This document shows positions 52,067 through 62,334 of a DNA stretch of 64,000 bases, piece after piece. The notes beneath the pieces are model-generated. The model did no database searches and was not told the origin of the DNA. It worked only from the letters and a program-made list of their open reading frames with translations. Location of the stretch: assembly GCF_007860125.1 (NCBI RefSeq), contig NZ_SJPW01000002.1, positions 124,001-188,000 of the forward strand, written 5' to 3'. This DNA is from Rubripirellula tenax (lineage in GTDB: Bacteria > Planctomycetota > Planctomycetia > Pirellulales > Pirellulaceae). Both the position numbers and the translations under genes were made by a program. The stretch's first letter is position 1; each line of letters begins with the position of its first letter.

Positions 52067-55000
52067 TCCCGCATTTTTTCATTGATCGTCCGATATTTGC
52101 CAGCGTCATCTCGGTACTGATCACGATGATCGGCGGGCTGTTCGTTTTTCAGTTGCCGATCGCGCAATATCCAGAGATCGCGCCGCCGACGGTTTCAGTA
52201 TCGTGCTTCTATCCGGGTGCCGGCAGTCGCGTCGTCGCGGAAACGGTTGCCGCGCCGATCGAACAACAGGTCACCGGCGTCGAAAACATGCTGTACATGT
52301 CCAGCAGTTCGACCAACGACGGTGGGTATGTTTTGACGGTCACGTTTGAACTTGGCACCGACTTGGACATGGCACAGGTGATGGTGCAAAACCGAGTCAA
52401 CTTGGCACTGCCGTCGCTGCCCGCCGAAGTCAAACAAACCGGCGTGTCGGTCAAGAAAAAGTCGCCCAACATTCTGTTGGTCGTCAACATGGTTTCGCCC
52501 GACGAATCGCGAGACCAACTTTACCTAAGCAATTATGCGACGATCCGTGTTCGCGATGAACTCGCCCGCACCGAAGGCGTCGGAGACTTAGCGTTCTTGG
52601 GGCAACTCGATTACAGCATGCGGGTTTGGCTGGATCCCGAACAAATGGCATCGCTGGACTTAGCCGCATCCGATGTGTTGGCGGCCCTTCGTGAACAAAA
52701 TGTCCAAGTCGCCGCCGGTGCGATCGGCCGCCCGCCCATTCCGGATGGCCAAGCGTTTCAGTACACGCTGACGACGCTCGGGCGATTGCGAGATCCGTCG
52801 CAGTTTGGTGATATCGTTATCAAAACCGGTGAAGAAGGACGCACGGTCCGATTGAAAGATATCGTCACCAAACAGCGATCGACCGAGGATGGGCAAACGT
52901 TTGGTGGCATCCAATTGGGTGCGAAAAATGAAGATACGTCGTGCGTGCTCGACGGGACACCCTCGGTGGGCCTGGGCATTTATCAATTGCCCGGTTCCAA
53001 CGCGCTGGACACGGCCGACCGCGTTCGTGCAAAAATGGAAGCGCTAAAGGCATCGTTTCCCGACGGCGTCGACTACAGAATTGTTTACGACACGACGCCG
53101 TTCATTTCAGAATCGATTGCCGAAGTCTTTCACGCGCTGCGTGACGCGATCATCTTGGTCGCCCTGGTTGTGCTGTTATTTTTGCAATCTTGGCGCGCCA
53201 CTTTGATTCCCCTGGTCGCCGTCCCCGTCGCAATCGTGGGGACGTTCGCGGTCATGGCAGGCGTCGGATTCAGTTTGAACAATCTATCGTTGTTTGGTCT
53301 GCTGCTTGCGATCGGGATCGTGGTGGACGATGCGATCGTGGTCGTCGAAGCGGTCGAACACAAGATTGAAAACGGATTGGGCGTTCGTGATGCGGCTCGC
53401 CAAGCGATGACCGAGGTGACAACGCCGATCATCGCGATTTCGTTGGTGTTGATGTGCGTTTTCATTCCGTGTTTGTTCATCTCCGGAATCACGGGACAAT
53501 TCTTTCGCCAGTTCGCGGTCACGATCGCCGCCGCGACGTTTTTCTCCGCCGTCAATTCGCTGACGCTCAGCCCTGCGCTGTGCGTGCTGTTGCTGAAACC
53601 CAAGGATCACCACGGCGATGGGCTGACTCGGTTGATCAACGGAATTTTCGGGAGATTCTTCAAATGGTTCAACCGAGCTTTTGACAGCGTGTCCAACGGC
53701 TACGCCCGTGGGACCGGCTGGTTGCTTCGGCTTAGCTTTTTGGTTTTGCTGCTGTACGGCGGGCTGCTCGGTTTGACGTATTTTACGATGACCAACACGC
53801 CCGTGGGTTTTGTGCCGTCGCAAGACAAGGGGTACCTGTTGGTCGATGTCCAGTTGCCCGATTCGGCTTCGTTGGAACGCACTCGAGCGGTGATGAAACG
53901 ATTCGACGAAATCGTTTTGTTGGGCCAGCGTGCAAACGAACCAGCAATCAAGGGCGTCGGCCACTCTTTGGTGATCAACGGCCAATCGATCGTGCAAGGA
54001 GCGGTCGGGTCCAACCTCGCATCGGCATTTGTGATTTTGGAACCGTTCGAGGAACGAGAAGAAGCCGAGGCCGCCGCCGACAACATTGCCAACAGGATTC
54101 GGCAGGTTTGTGCCGAAGAAATCTTTGACGCCAAGGTGTCCGTTTTTGGTCCGCCCGCCGTCGACGGGCTCGGCTCGGGCGGCGGGTTCAAGGTCATGAT
54201 TCGGGATGTGGCTTCGCTGGGCTTGGACAATTTGCAAGCGACGGCGGACGAGTTTGCGGCCGCCGGGACTGCCGAACCGGGTATCCTGGGCATGTTCAAC
54301 GGCTTTCGCGCCAACACGCCACAGATGTATGTCGACGTCGATCGAACGAAGTGCAAGACGATGGACATTTCGCTTCAAGAAGTGTTCACGTCGCTGCAAC
54401 TGTACTTGGGCGGAACCTATGCGAACGACTTCAATCAGTTTGGTCGTACGTGGCAAGTGAACTTACAAGCGGATCCGAAATTTCGGCTGCACCCCGAACA
54501 GATTTCGCAGTTCCGTGTTCGCTCTCGTCAGGGCAATATCGTTCCGCTCGGTGCGGTGGCAACGGTCAGCCAAAGCACCGGACCGTCGATGGTTCAACGT
54601 TACAACGGCGTGGAAGCGACGGCCATCAACGGCGCATCGATGCCGGGCGTCAGCACGGGTGACGTCGTCAAGATCGTCGACGGTTTGGCGGCGAAGCAGT
54701 TGCCCTTCGGCATGGACACCCAGTGGACGGAATTAACGTTTTTGCAAATCCGTGCAGGCAACACGGCATTGATCGTGTTCGCGGTTGCCGTGCTGTTGGT
54801 GGTCTTGGTTTTGTCGGCCCAATACGAAAGCCTGAAACTGCCGATGGCAGTCGTTTTGGTAGTACCGATGTGCCTTCTTTGCTCGGTCGTGGGAATTGCC
54901 GCGTCCGGAATGGACATCAACATCTTCGTGCAGGTCGGATTCATTGTTCTGGTCGGACTGGCCAGCAAGAACGCGATTCTGATTGTGGAATTTGCCAAGG

Positions 55001-55293
55001 AGCAACAAGCCGCCGGCAAGTCAAAATTTGATGCGACGATCGAGGCATGCCGATCCCGATTGCGGCCGATCATCATGACGTCGCTGGCGTTCATCTTGGG
55101 TGTCGTGCCACTGGTGCTGGCGACGGGTGCGGGCGCCGAGATGCGTCGCCCGCTTGGCGTCGCCGTGTTTTCGGGAATGATCGGCGTCACGTTGTTCGGG
55201 ATATTTTTGACGCCGGTGTTTTTCTATCTGATTGCAAGCGAGCGAAAGACGACTGAACCGACTTCCAACGAAGGATCCGATTCAAATCCGTGA
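52063..55293 (+). CDS. RND efflux pump (AcrB/HAE1 type)
   Basis: 1076 residues. Opens with HFFIDRPIFASVISVLITMI (TM1), QYPEIAPPTVSVSCFYPGAG and NRVNLALPSLPAEVKQTGVS. GLLLAIGIVVDDAIVVVEAV is TM4 with the paired Asp of proton relay. ALCVLLLKPKDHHGDGL and the second half with NAILIVEFAKEQQAAGKSKF and GVAVFSGMIGVTLFGIFLTP follow. Twelve transmembrane helices are expected. The substrate range is unknown; HAE1 pumps export hydrophobic or amphiphilic compounds. Convergent with the hydrolase gene 35 bp away. Confidence 0.95.
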   Translation: MIPHFFIDRPIFASVISVLITMIGGLFVFQLPIAQYPEIAPPTVSVSCFYPGAGSRVVAETVAAPIEQQVTGVENMLYMSSSSTNDGGYVLTVTFELGTDLDMAQVMVQNRVNLALPSLPAEVKQTGVSVKKKSPNILLVVNMVSPDESRDQLYLSNYATIRVRDELARTEGVGDLAFLGQLDYSMRVWLDPEQMASLDLAASDVLAALREQNVQVAAGAIGRPPIPDGQAFQYTLTTLGRLRDPSQFGDIVIKTGEEGRTVRLKDIVTKQRSTEDGQTFGGIQLGAKNEDTSCVLDGTPSVGLGIYQLPGSNALDTADRVRAKMEALKASFPDGVDYRIVYDTTPFISESIAEVFHALRDAIILVALVVLLFLQSWRATLIPLVAVPVAIVGTFAVMAGVGFSLNNLSLFGLLLAIGIVVDDAIVVVEAVEHKIENGLGVRDAARQAMTEVTTPIIAISLVLMCVFIPCLFISGITGQFFRQFAVTIAAATFFSAVNSLTLSPALCVLLLKPKDHHGDGLTRLINGIFGRFFKWFNRAFDSVSNGYARGTGWLLRLSFLVLLLYGGLLGLTYFTMTNTPVGFVPSQDKGYLLVDVQLPDSASLERTRAVMKRFDEIVLLGQRANEPAIKGVGHSLVINGQSIVQGAVGSNLASAFVILEPFEEREEAEAAADNIANRIRQVCAEEIFDAKVSVFGPPAVDGLGSGGGFKVMIRDVASLGLDNLQATADEFAAAGTAEPGILGMFNGFRANTPQMYVDVDRTKCKTMDISLQEVFTSLQLYLGGTYANDFNQFGRTWQVNLQADPKFRLHPEQISQFRVRSRQGNIVPLGAVATVSQSTGPSMVQRYNGVEATAINGASMPGVSTGDVVKIVDGLAAKQLPFGMDTQWTELTFLQIRAGNTALIVFAVAVLLVVLVLSAQYESLKLPMAVVLVVPMCLLCSVVGIAASGMDINIFVQVGFIVLVGLASKNAILIVEFAKEQQAAGKSKFDATIEACRSRLRPIIMTSLAFILGVVPLVLATGAGAEMRRPLGVAVFSGMIGVTLFGIFLTPVFFYLIASERKTTEPTSNEGSDSNP

Positions 55294-55328
55294 TGCGACA
55301 CCGACTCCGCGTGTCGGGCAATCGATCG

Positions 55329-56990
55329 TCAATTCTGCGATGGGGCGTAAAATTTGGTTTTCAAGCGGTTGAGCGATCGATCGTTCCATCCGATCGGCTG
55401 GGTCACCGCGACCCACGCGTCGATGTAGCTGGACGGACTGTAATTGTGGCCGTAGCCCACCGGAACGCTGGTCGCCAACGGTAGATCAAAACCAATCTGC
55501 AAGAAGGTCACCACGGGATACCACCCCAGTTTGGGTGACACATCAGGGCCGCGGGGGTCGTTTAGCCACTGAGGTCGTCGCCATGCCAAGTCGGGCGAAA
55601 ACCAAACCATCGGGTCGCTCGCGTGTTGAATGTAAACGCATCGAATCGGTCCCCAAGGCTTGTCAGAGTTCAAGAGATTGTCTTGAGACGTGAATCGAAT
55701 CATGGACTGGTCGTTGAATCGCGGTGCCCAAATCGTCGAATCAGAGGTTCGTCCCTGAACGACCGAGGACCATTGTCGGCTTGGAAACGGAGGACCGCTC
55801 CAGACGGCGCCCTGAATTGGATCTTGAAAGGTGTGCAACAGATCGGCGGCCTGTTCGCATCCAAGCGAACCGAGACTGAGTCCAAACAAATACAGCTTGG
55901 GTCGATCGTCCTTGGGCAAAGAAGTCCAGTACCCGTAAACACGATCAAACAAAAGTTGCGCAGATCGCTTCGAGCGTTCCGGATCGATCAGGATCGTCAA
56001 CCAACTGGGCAGATACGAATACTGAGTGCTCACGATCGCGGTATCGCCGTTGTGCAGATACTCAATCGTGTCCACAGCGCCCTCATCCAACCAACCGGTA
56101 CCCGTCGGCGTTGCAACGATCAAGACTTTGCGTTCAAAGCCACCGACACGCTTCAGTTCTTCGACCGCCAGACGGGCTCGTTCAACCGCGTCGTTGTCGT
56201 CGGCTTCCATTCCCGCATAGACGCGAATCGGTTGCTTGGCATCGCTGCCTGTAAAGTCGGAAATGTCTCGTCGTGATGGTCCGCCGACGATAAAGTTTTT
56301 GCCACGGCGACCGATCGAGGGCCAAGAGATCAACGACTCGGGGCTGCCACACGCAGATCGATCCAATGGCGGTTCGATGCCGGAATCGACCCTTTGATCG
56401 GCATTCAAAAAGACTCGATCCGCCGAACGAAGCAGTTGCCGCACGACCAAGTCGTTTGAAACGATAAACGCGAACGCCAGGATCGCCGTTGTGCTGATCG
56501 CGATTGAAACACGTTTGGGCACAAAGCGATTGAGCCGCATCGACAAATGGTTGACGCCATGGATCATCGTCCGCACCACCGCAACAATGATTGTCGCGAT
56601 GATGACGGCGATGGCGAAGAAGCCAAGCGGAAATTCGCTTTCCAAGGGCGGCATCTCCATCAAGACACGAATCGAGTTTTGCCAATCGGCGCACTTCCAA
56701 ACAAAGAAGGCAAGGATGCCTCCGGCCGCGACACTGGTGATCCGTTTACTCCACCGCTCAAGTCCCTCGGTGGGTTGGGGCAGTTCCAGGAATCCCCACA
56801 ACCACACCATCGCCACACCAAGCCCATAGCCGATCGCGAGCGAAAAACCGGATAGAAATCCCTGCACGATGTTGACTCGGGGAAGCAACGACGGCGTCAC
56901 CGACGCTGCAAAAAACAGCGTCGCAAAAACGAGCCCCGTGAACGAGAAGGTCTGCCAATATCGGTGCAGCCAAGCTTTCAGTTTCGGCAT
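55329..56990 (-). CDS. Membrane alpha/beta hydrolase (Abhydrolase_9 type)
   Basis: 553 residues. The start ATG 56990 (MPKLKAWLHRYWQ) is preferred over an upstream start in a proline-rich leader. The N-terminal half has four or five membrane helices (SFTGLVFATLFFAASVTPSL, GFSLAIGYGLGVAMVWLWGF, LGFFAIAVIIATIIVAVVRT). The C-terminal half is an alpha/beta hydrolase with LYLFGLSLGSLGCEQAADLL (nucleophile Ser in G-x-S-x-G). The family has been seen with this N-terminal membrane part; the substrate is unknown but a lipid is likely. Confidence 0.8.
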   Translation of the reverse strand: MPKLKAWLHRYWQTFSFTGLVFATLFFAASVTPSLLPRVNIVQGFLSGFSLAIGYGLGVAMVWLWGFLELPQPTEGLERWSKRITSVAAGGILAFFVWKCADWQNSIRVLMEMPPLESEFPLGFFAIAVIIATIIVAVVRTMIHGVNHLSMRLNRFVPKRVSIAISTTAILAFAFIVSNDLVVRQLLRSADRVFLNADQRVDSGIEPPLDRSACGSPESLISWPSIGRRGKNFIVGGPSRRDISDFTGSDAKQPIRVYAGMEADDNDAVERARLAVEELKRVGGFERKVLIVATPTGTGWLDEGAVDTIEYLHNGDTAIVSTQYSYLPSWLTILIDPERSKRSAQLLFDRVYGYWTSLPKDDRPKLYLFGLSLGSLGCEQAADLLHTFQDPIQGAVWSGPPFPSRQWSSVVQGRTSDSTIWAPRFNDQSMIRFTSQDNLLNSDKPWGPIRCVYIQHASDPMVWFSPDLAWRRPQWLNDPRGPDVSPKLGWYPVVTFLQIGFDLPLATSVPVGYGHNYSPSSYIDAWVAVTQPIGWNDRSLNRLKTKFYAPSQN

Positions 56991-57214
56991 AGCAATTGAA
57001 TTGAAGTGAAGTGGTGGGCGAAGCCGCACTTGCGGATGAATTGAAATCAAATTTCGGAATTGACCCGTCTAATTTGACGCCATTCTTTGGGTGAATCCTC
57101 GCATTTTTCCCTGTCAATGGCGACCGTCATGTTCGCAGTTGAGTCGAAACGGGCTATTATCTTGGGAAGCGTTTTGAACTTCCGGAAACATGAAACAGCA
57201 TAGGAACAGACTTA

Positions 57215-58750
57215 ATGAGAAATGTATCCTTGGCGATTGCCGGACTGATGGTAATTATCAGCTCAGTGGCATCTGCAGCCGACAAACCCAACATCGTCAT
57301 CATTTGGGGTGACGACATCGGTCGGTCCAACGTTAGCGCCTACACGCACGGCGTGATGGGCTACAAGACACCGAACATCGACCGCGTTGCTCGCGAAGGA
57401 ATGATGTTCACGGATTACTACGCCGAGCAAAGTTGCACGGCGGGCCGTGCCAGTTTCATCATGGGCCAACACGGCTTAAGAACGGGAATGACGAAGGTCG
57501 GTTTGCCGGGTGCCAAACTGGGCATGCAAAAGGAAGACCCCACGATCGCCGGATTGCTGAAAAACCACGGCTACGCGACTGGGCAGTTTGGTAAGAACCA
57601 CTTGGGCGACCGCGACGACATGTTGCCGACCAATCATGGCTTCGACGAATTTTACGGCAACCTTTATCACCTTAACGCCGAAGAAGAACCCGAGCACGTT
57701 GATTACCCGAAGGATCCCGAGTTCCGCAAAAAGTACGGTCCTCGTGGCGTGCTGCATTCGTTTGCCGATGGCAAGATCGAAGACACCGGGCCACTGACTC
57801 GCAAGCGAATGGAAACGATCGACGACGACACGGCTGATCGCGCCGTGGACTTCATGGAGCGACAAACCAAGGCCGAGAAGCCTTTCTTCGTTTGGGTGAA
57901 CTTCACTCACATGCACTTTCGCACTCACGTCAAACCGGAAAGTAAAGGGCAATCTGGTCGTTGGATGAGCGAGTATGCCGACGCTATGATCGACCACGAC
58001 AAGAACGTTGGTACCGTGCTGGATGCGATTGACGATCTTGGACTCGGCGACAACACCTTTGTCATGTACAGCACCGACAACGGCGTTCACATGAACACCT
58101 GGCCCGACGCCGGCATGACTCCTTTCCGAAACGAAAAGAACAGTAATTGGGAAGGTGCTTACCGAGTACCGGCCATGGTGCGTTACCCCGGCAAGATCAA
58201 ACCAGGCAGCGTATCGAACGAGATCGTTTCGCACCTGGATTGGTTGCCTACGATTTTGGCGATGGCTGGCGAACCCGATGTGAAAGAAAAATTGCTTACC
58301 GGACACAAAGCCATCGGTCGTGACTACAAGGTCCACCTGGACGGTTACAACCTGTTGCCGTATTTGACCGATGAAGAAGACAAGAGCCCTCGTGATTCGT
58401 TCATCTACTGCAACGATGACCAGCAACTCACGGCACTGCGTTACGACAACTGGAAACTCGTTTTCCTAGAGCAGCGCATTCGAGGCACGCTGCAGATTTG
58501 GGCTGAGCCGTTCGTATCGTTGCGTTTGCCAAAGATTTTCAACTTACGAGGCGACCCCTACGAGCGAGCCGATGTCACGTCGAACACGTATTACGACTGG
58601 ATGATCGACCGAGCTTATTTGCTGGTTCCAGCTCAAGATTACGTGGGCAAGTTCATGGCTACCTTCAAGGACTATCCGCCCCGTCAAAAGGCGGCCAGCT
58701 TCAATCTGGATGACGTCATGAAGAGCCTGATGGAAGGTCCAGCGAAGTAG
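57215..58750 (+). CDS. Arylsulfatase, CTAGR type (paralog)
   Basis: 511 residues: signal peptide (VSLAIAGLMVIISSVASA), NIVIIWGDDIGRSNVSAYTH, active-site QSCTAGRASFIMGQHGLRTG with Cys74, TGQFGKNHLGD, MYSTDNGVHMNTWPDAGMTP, FRNEKNSNWEGAYRVP. The paralog at 39635 is similar over its whole length (PTNHGFDEFYGNLYHLNAEE occurs in both). It stands alone with a terminator 27 bp past its stop. Confidence 0.93.
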   Translation: MRNVSLAIAGLMVIISSVASAADKPNIVIIWGDDIGRSNVSAYTHGVMGYKTPNIDRVAREGMMFTDYYAEQSCTAGRASFIMGQHGLRTGMTKVGLPGAKLGMQKEDPTIAGLLKNHGYATGQFGKNHLGDRDDMLPTNHGFDEFYGNLYHLNAEEEPEHVDYPKDPEFRKKYGPRGVLHSFADGKIEDTGPLTRKRMETIDDDTADRAVDFMERQTKAEKPFFVWVNFTHMHFRTHVKPESKGQSGRWMSEYADAMIDHDKNVGTVLDAIDDLGLGDNTFVMYSTDNGVHMNTWPDAGMTPFRNEKNSNWEGAYRVPAMVRYPGKIKPGSVSNEIVSHLDWLPTILAMAGEPDVKEKLLTGHKAIGRDYKVHLDGYNLLPYLTDEEDKSPRDSFIYCNDDQQLTALRYDNWKLVFLEQRIRGTLQIWAEPFVSLRLPKIFNLRGDPYERADVTSNTYYDWMIDRAYLLVPAQDYVGKFMATFKDYPPRQKAASFNLDDVMKSLMEGPAK

Positions 58751-58777
58751 AACCAGCGATGCTGGTGTGTCACAGTT

Positions 58778-58807
58778 GAAATCACGACGGGACTCCGCCG
58801 TGATTTC
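58778..58807 (+). terminator. Terminator after the sulfatase
   Basis: GAAATCACG and CGTGATTTC frame a GACT loop with inner CGG/CCG pairs and one mismatch. A T-rich run (TCTGTTT) follows. A good intrinsic terminator shape. Confidence 0.75.
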
Positions 58808-58977
58808 TCTGTTTCACTGACGTAACCCACGAATGGCTTGACTCAAAAGCAACTGGATTTCAATCAATTGAAGTGGAGGAATCTGCCGATTGTGCCGATG
58901 AACCGATGTGGGTTGTCTTGAACACCGGCGTCCTGATTCGATAATGTTCAGGTTCGCCACACCGGAGAACGGAGTCG

Positions 58978-60369
58978 ATGAAGCCGAGGTTCGTCTTAAT
59001 CGGCTTAGCGATGGCGTTGTTCAACAGCCTGTTGGCTTGCTCGATCGCGGTCGGCGAGGGGATGCTGGTATCGGATGACGGTCCGTACGAGTTCTCGACC
59101 ATGCCGGCCTTACCGCCCAGTGCTACGGTGCCGCTGACGGACTCGGATCCGTCACTCGACATGACGTTCCCGCTGCGTGCGGGATACGACGATGGGTTTG
59201 TCATTTCGGGGCCGCGCCAGCAGACCATCGGTGGCTCGGAAGATCCGTTTCGATTGAGAATCAATGGGTTCGGCCAACTTCGCGATACCGTATTCAACTC
59301 GGGAACGGATTCCTCGAATGACCTGAACCAAATCCAACTCAAGCGAGGTCGGCTGACGTTCTCTGGCAACGCGTTCGATTCCGACATCTTCTATCTTGTC
59401 CAACTTGATGGACGCAGCAACGCTGCGGACCAATTGAGAATCTTGGATTACTACTTCACCTACGACTTGGCTCATGCCCAGTGGGGATGCGATCCGGGGA
59501 CCCTCGGTTTTCGGTCGGGTCTTTACAAAATTCCGTTCACGTACGCACGCGGAATCAGCAGCCGGGAGTTCGAGTTCGCCGACCGCTCGATGGCCAGCAT
59601 CTTTTTCGATGTCAACCGCAGCCTTGCTTGGGGCCTGTACGGTTCGACCAACAGCTTCAGCCGGCCAGTGGACTGGGAGGTCGCGATCTTCAACGGATTG
59701 GTCACCGGCGGTGCTGAAACCGGCAGCAGCGGAAACTTGGATAACAACAACGCCTACTCGGGGCGACTGCAATGGGATGCGATGGGCGAGTGGGGCAGCA
59801 ACGACATGGCAGATCTCGAGGGCCATGAAGACCTTGCGTTGCGAATCGGCGGAGCAGGGGTCTACACGACGATCGACCGGAAAGGTTTGACCGAATTCAA
59901 CGCCATCCGTGTCGTTGATAGCGGGAGTTCCCTGGCATTGCTGCTTCCCGGTGGCGTCGACAACTATTCGGTCACCTCGTTCGTCGCCAACGCGTCGATC
60001 AAGTGGAGAGGTTGGTCGAGCACGCTAGAGTATTACTGGCGGAACATCGACGACTTTCAGGGGGCAACGGTACCGACGCTTTCTGATGATGGGTTTTGGT
60101 TACAAGCGGGGAAATTCGTCATTCCTGAAAAGCTGCAGTTGATGGCACGCTGGTCCCGTGTTCGGGGCACATCGGGAATGCTTGGCGTCCAGAACGAAAG
60201 TGCCGAGGAAATTGCTGCGGGCGCCGCATGGCATTTTCGTGACCAACACGTCAAACTTGTTGTGGACGCTACGCACGTCAATGGAGCCCCGATTAGTTCA
60301 TCTGCTCTCGACATTTTCCCGGGCGATGACGGCTGGCTCTTTCGAACACAATTTCAATTCGGATTCTGA
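58978..60369 (+). CDS. OprO/OprP-type phosphate-selective porin
   Basis: 463 residues. Signal peptide (LIGLAMALFNSLLACSIAVG). Porin body: RLRINGFGQLRDTVFNSGTD, NQIQLKRGRLTFSGNAFDSD, YLVQLDGRSNAADQLRILDY, LGFRSGLYKIPFTYARGISS, SLAWGLYGSTNSFSRPVDWE, and a C-terminal strand ending FRTQFQFGF (aromatic final residue). OprO/OprP channels prefer phosphate or pyrophosphate; the specificity here is not provable. It ends 22 bp before the MoxR gene, but the two are probably separate in function. Confidence 0.87.
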   Translation: MKPRFVLIGLAMALFNSLLACSIAVGEGMLVSDDGPYEFSTMPALPPSATVPLTDSDPSLDMTFPLRAGYDDGFVISGPRQQTIGGSEDPFRLRINGFGQLRDTVFNSGTDSSNDLNQIQLKRGRLTFSGNAFDSDIFYLVQLDGRSNAADQLRILDYYFTYDLAHAQWGCDPGTLGFRSGLYKIPFTYARGISSREFEFADRSMASIFFDVNRSLAWGLYGSTNSFSRPVDWEVAIFNGLVTGGAETGSSGNLDNNNAYSGRLQWDAMGEWGSNDMADLEGHEDLALRIGGAGVYTTIDRKGLTEFNAIRVVDSGSSLALLLPGGVDNYSVTSFVANASIKWRGWSSTLEYYWRNIDDFQGATVPTLSDDGFWLQAGKFVIPEKLQLMARWSRVRGTSGMLGVQNESAEEIAAGAAWHFRDQHVKLVVDATHVNGAPISSSALDIFPGDDGWLFRTQFQFGF

Positions 60370-60391
60370 CCACCAAGATTGCGACCGCGAC

Positions 60392-61360
60392 ATGAGTGCA
60401 CGAGAAAGTCTTCAAGAACTTCAGTCGCGAATGTCCGAGTCAATCATTGGGCAAGATCATGTGGTCCAGCAGTTGTTGCTGACATTGCTTTGCGATGGCA
60501 ACGCGTTGCTGGAAGGGCTGCCGGGACTGGCCAAGACGCGAGCGATCAAAACGCTTTCCAAGAATCTAGAATCCGATTTTAGTCGGATCCAGTTCACGCC
60601 GGACTTGCTGCCGTCGGACATCACGGGTGCAGAAATCTATCTGGGCGAAGATGCCGCTGAACGGTTCGTTTTCCAGCAAGGTCCTGTCTTCGCCAATTTA
60701 GTGCTTGCCGACGAAATCAATCGAGCGCCGGCAAAAGTCCAAGCCGCGTTGCTAGAAGCGATGGAAGAACAGCAGGTGACTGTGTCGGGTAAGACACACA
60801 AGATGCCCAAATTGTTCATGGTATTGGCGACCCAAAACCCGGTGGAGCAAGAAGGCACGTATCCGCTTCCGGAAGCTCAGATGGATCGTTTCCTAATGCA
60901 CATCACGATGACGCATCCAGATGATGCATCGGAGTTGGCGATCATGCGGTTGGTGCGTGGGGAGTCGTCGACAAGCTCGACTGGTGAAGAAAAACCCATC
61001 GTGCCACAGTCGGCCATCTTTGATGCTCGCAAGGAGATTGATGGCATTCGAATTTCTGAACCGATGGAAAAGTACATCGTTGCGATCGTGGCCGCGACTC
61101 GACGGCCGATCGACTATGGCAACGAACTCGCCCGCTGGATCCAGGTCGGCGTCAGTCCTCGCGCAACGCTGGCGATCGACAAGGTTTCGCGAGCGCATGC
61201 GTGGTATCACGGTCGCGATCACGTGACGCCCGATGATATCCAAGCGGTCGCGCACGATTGTTTGCGGCACCGCCTGATGCTGACGTATGAAGCGAGCGCG
61301 GATGGTGTTTCGCCGGATCAAGTTATCGACAAGATACTGCGCAAGGTCGCGGTCGCATGA
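60392..61360 (+). CDS. MoxR-family AAA+ ATPase
   Basis: 322 residues. The start is set at ATG 60392 because the frame before it is antisense-like and overlaps the porin. Walker A is ALLEGLPGLAKTRAIKTL (G-x-x-G-x-A-K-T), Walker B LVLADEINRAP, then ATQNPVEQEGTYPLPEAQMD and sensor region DRFLMHITMTHPDDASE. C-terminal lid: YGNELARWIQVGVSPRATLA. MoxR ATPases act as chaperones for the VWA proteins encoded downstream. It starts the MoxR-DUF58-DUF4381-BatA-BatB operon. Confidence 0.93.
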   Translation: MSARESLQELQSRMSESIIGQDHVVQQLLLTLLCDGNALLEGLPGLAKTRAIKTLSKNLESDFSRIQFTPDLLPSDITGAEIYLGEDAAERFVFQQGPVFANLVLADEINRAPAKVQAALLEAMEEQQVTVSGKTHKMPKLFMVLATQNPVEQEGTYPLPEAQMDRFLMHITMTHPDDASELAIMRLVRGESSTSSTGEEKPIVPQSAIFDARKEIDGIRISEPMEKYIVAIVAATRRPIDYGNELARWIQVGVSPRATLAIDKVSRAHAWYHGRDHVTPDDIQAVAHDCLRHRLMLTYEASADGVSPDQVIDKILRKVAVA

Positions 61361-62331
61361 GCGGCACGTTGACCGATCGGCTGGATGCCGCAACATCGGC
61401 GTCACGAGTGGACGCCGCCAGCGTTGACTCTCGCGTGACCACGAACCTGCACGCATTGGTACGATTGCGATCCAAGGCACGCGGGTTCACGTTTCTGCCC
61501 AAGCAGCCCACGGCCAGTTTGTTGTCGGGGCGTCACGCGTCACACATTCGCGGACGCGGATTGAACTTTGAAGAAATCCGTCGCTATCACGCTGGCGACG
61601 ATATTCGCACGATCGACTGGAAAGTCACCGCTCGGCTGCGATCGCCGCACACGCGAGTGTTTACCGAGGAACGCGATCGACCGACGCTGGTGGTTGTTGA
61701 CAGCCGCATCGGCATGTTCTTTGGAACGCAGCACAACATGAAGTCGGTGACGACCGCGGAAGCGGCGGCCCTGGCCGCTTGGCGCACGATCGACGTCGGT
61801 GACCGCATGGGCATGATCATTTTCGACGACGAGAACGCTCAAGCATTGCCGTTAGCCCGCAGTCGTGACGGAGTCATGCGGATGCTTCGTACGATCGTGG
61901 ACTTCAACGGTCGATTGTCCGCAGCATCGCCGGTTCGGTCCAACGCCTCGATGCTTGGTGTCGCACTTGACCAAGCCGCTCGGGTGGCGACCCATGACCA
62001 TTTGGTGATTGTGATCAGCGACTTTCACGGGCTAGACGATGCCGCTCGCCAGCGACTGAGAAAACTCCGCAGCCACAATGACGTGATCGCCGCATTGGTT
62101 CACGACCCGAGTGCTTCCAAACTTCCGCCCGCGTCACGGATTACAGTCAGTGACGGCGACATGCAGTTGGAATTGCCCGACAGCGATCGGATTCGAAAAC
62201 GTTTGCTCGATGCGACCGCTGGACGAATTCGCGATGTACTGTCGTTGCAGAAGAACTTGCGGATCCCTGTGATTCCGATCAGCGCAGGCGAAGAAACAGC
62301 AGCGCAGATTCAACATTGGCTGGGGCGTTGA
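61357..62331 (+). CDS. DUF58 protein
   Basis: 324 residues. The start ATG overlaps the MoxR stop (ATGA). GLNFEEIRRYHAGDDIRTID, then WKVTARLRSPHTRVFTEERD, is the DUF58 signature, and the C-terminal half is a VWA-like fold without full MIDAS (FGTQHNMKSV, VIVISDFHGLD). The role in the MoxR/Bat system is known by association only. No transmembrane helix, so cytoplasmic. Confidence 0.92.
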   Translation: MSGTLTDRLDAATSASRVDAASVDSRVTTNLHALVRLRSKARGFTFLPKQPTASLLSGRHASHIRGRGLNFEEIRRYHAGDDIRTIDWKVTARLRSPHTRVFTEERDRPTLVVVDSRIGMFFGTQHNMKSVTTAEAAALAAWRTIDVGDRMGMIIFDDENAQALPLARSRDGVMRMLRTIVDFNGRLSAASPVRSNASMLGVALDQAARVATHDHLVIVISDFHGLDDAARQRLRKLRSHNDVIAALVHDPSASKLPPASRITVSDGDMQLELPDSDRIRKRLLDATAGRIRDVLSLQKNLRIPVIPISAGEETAAQIQHWLGR

Positions 62332-62334
62332 GTG

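Noticed and set aside
60158-60391. Longer N-terminus for the MoxR gene
   Set aside because: It overlaps the porin in another frame and adds nothing family-like; ATG 60392 starts the known domain.
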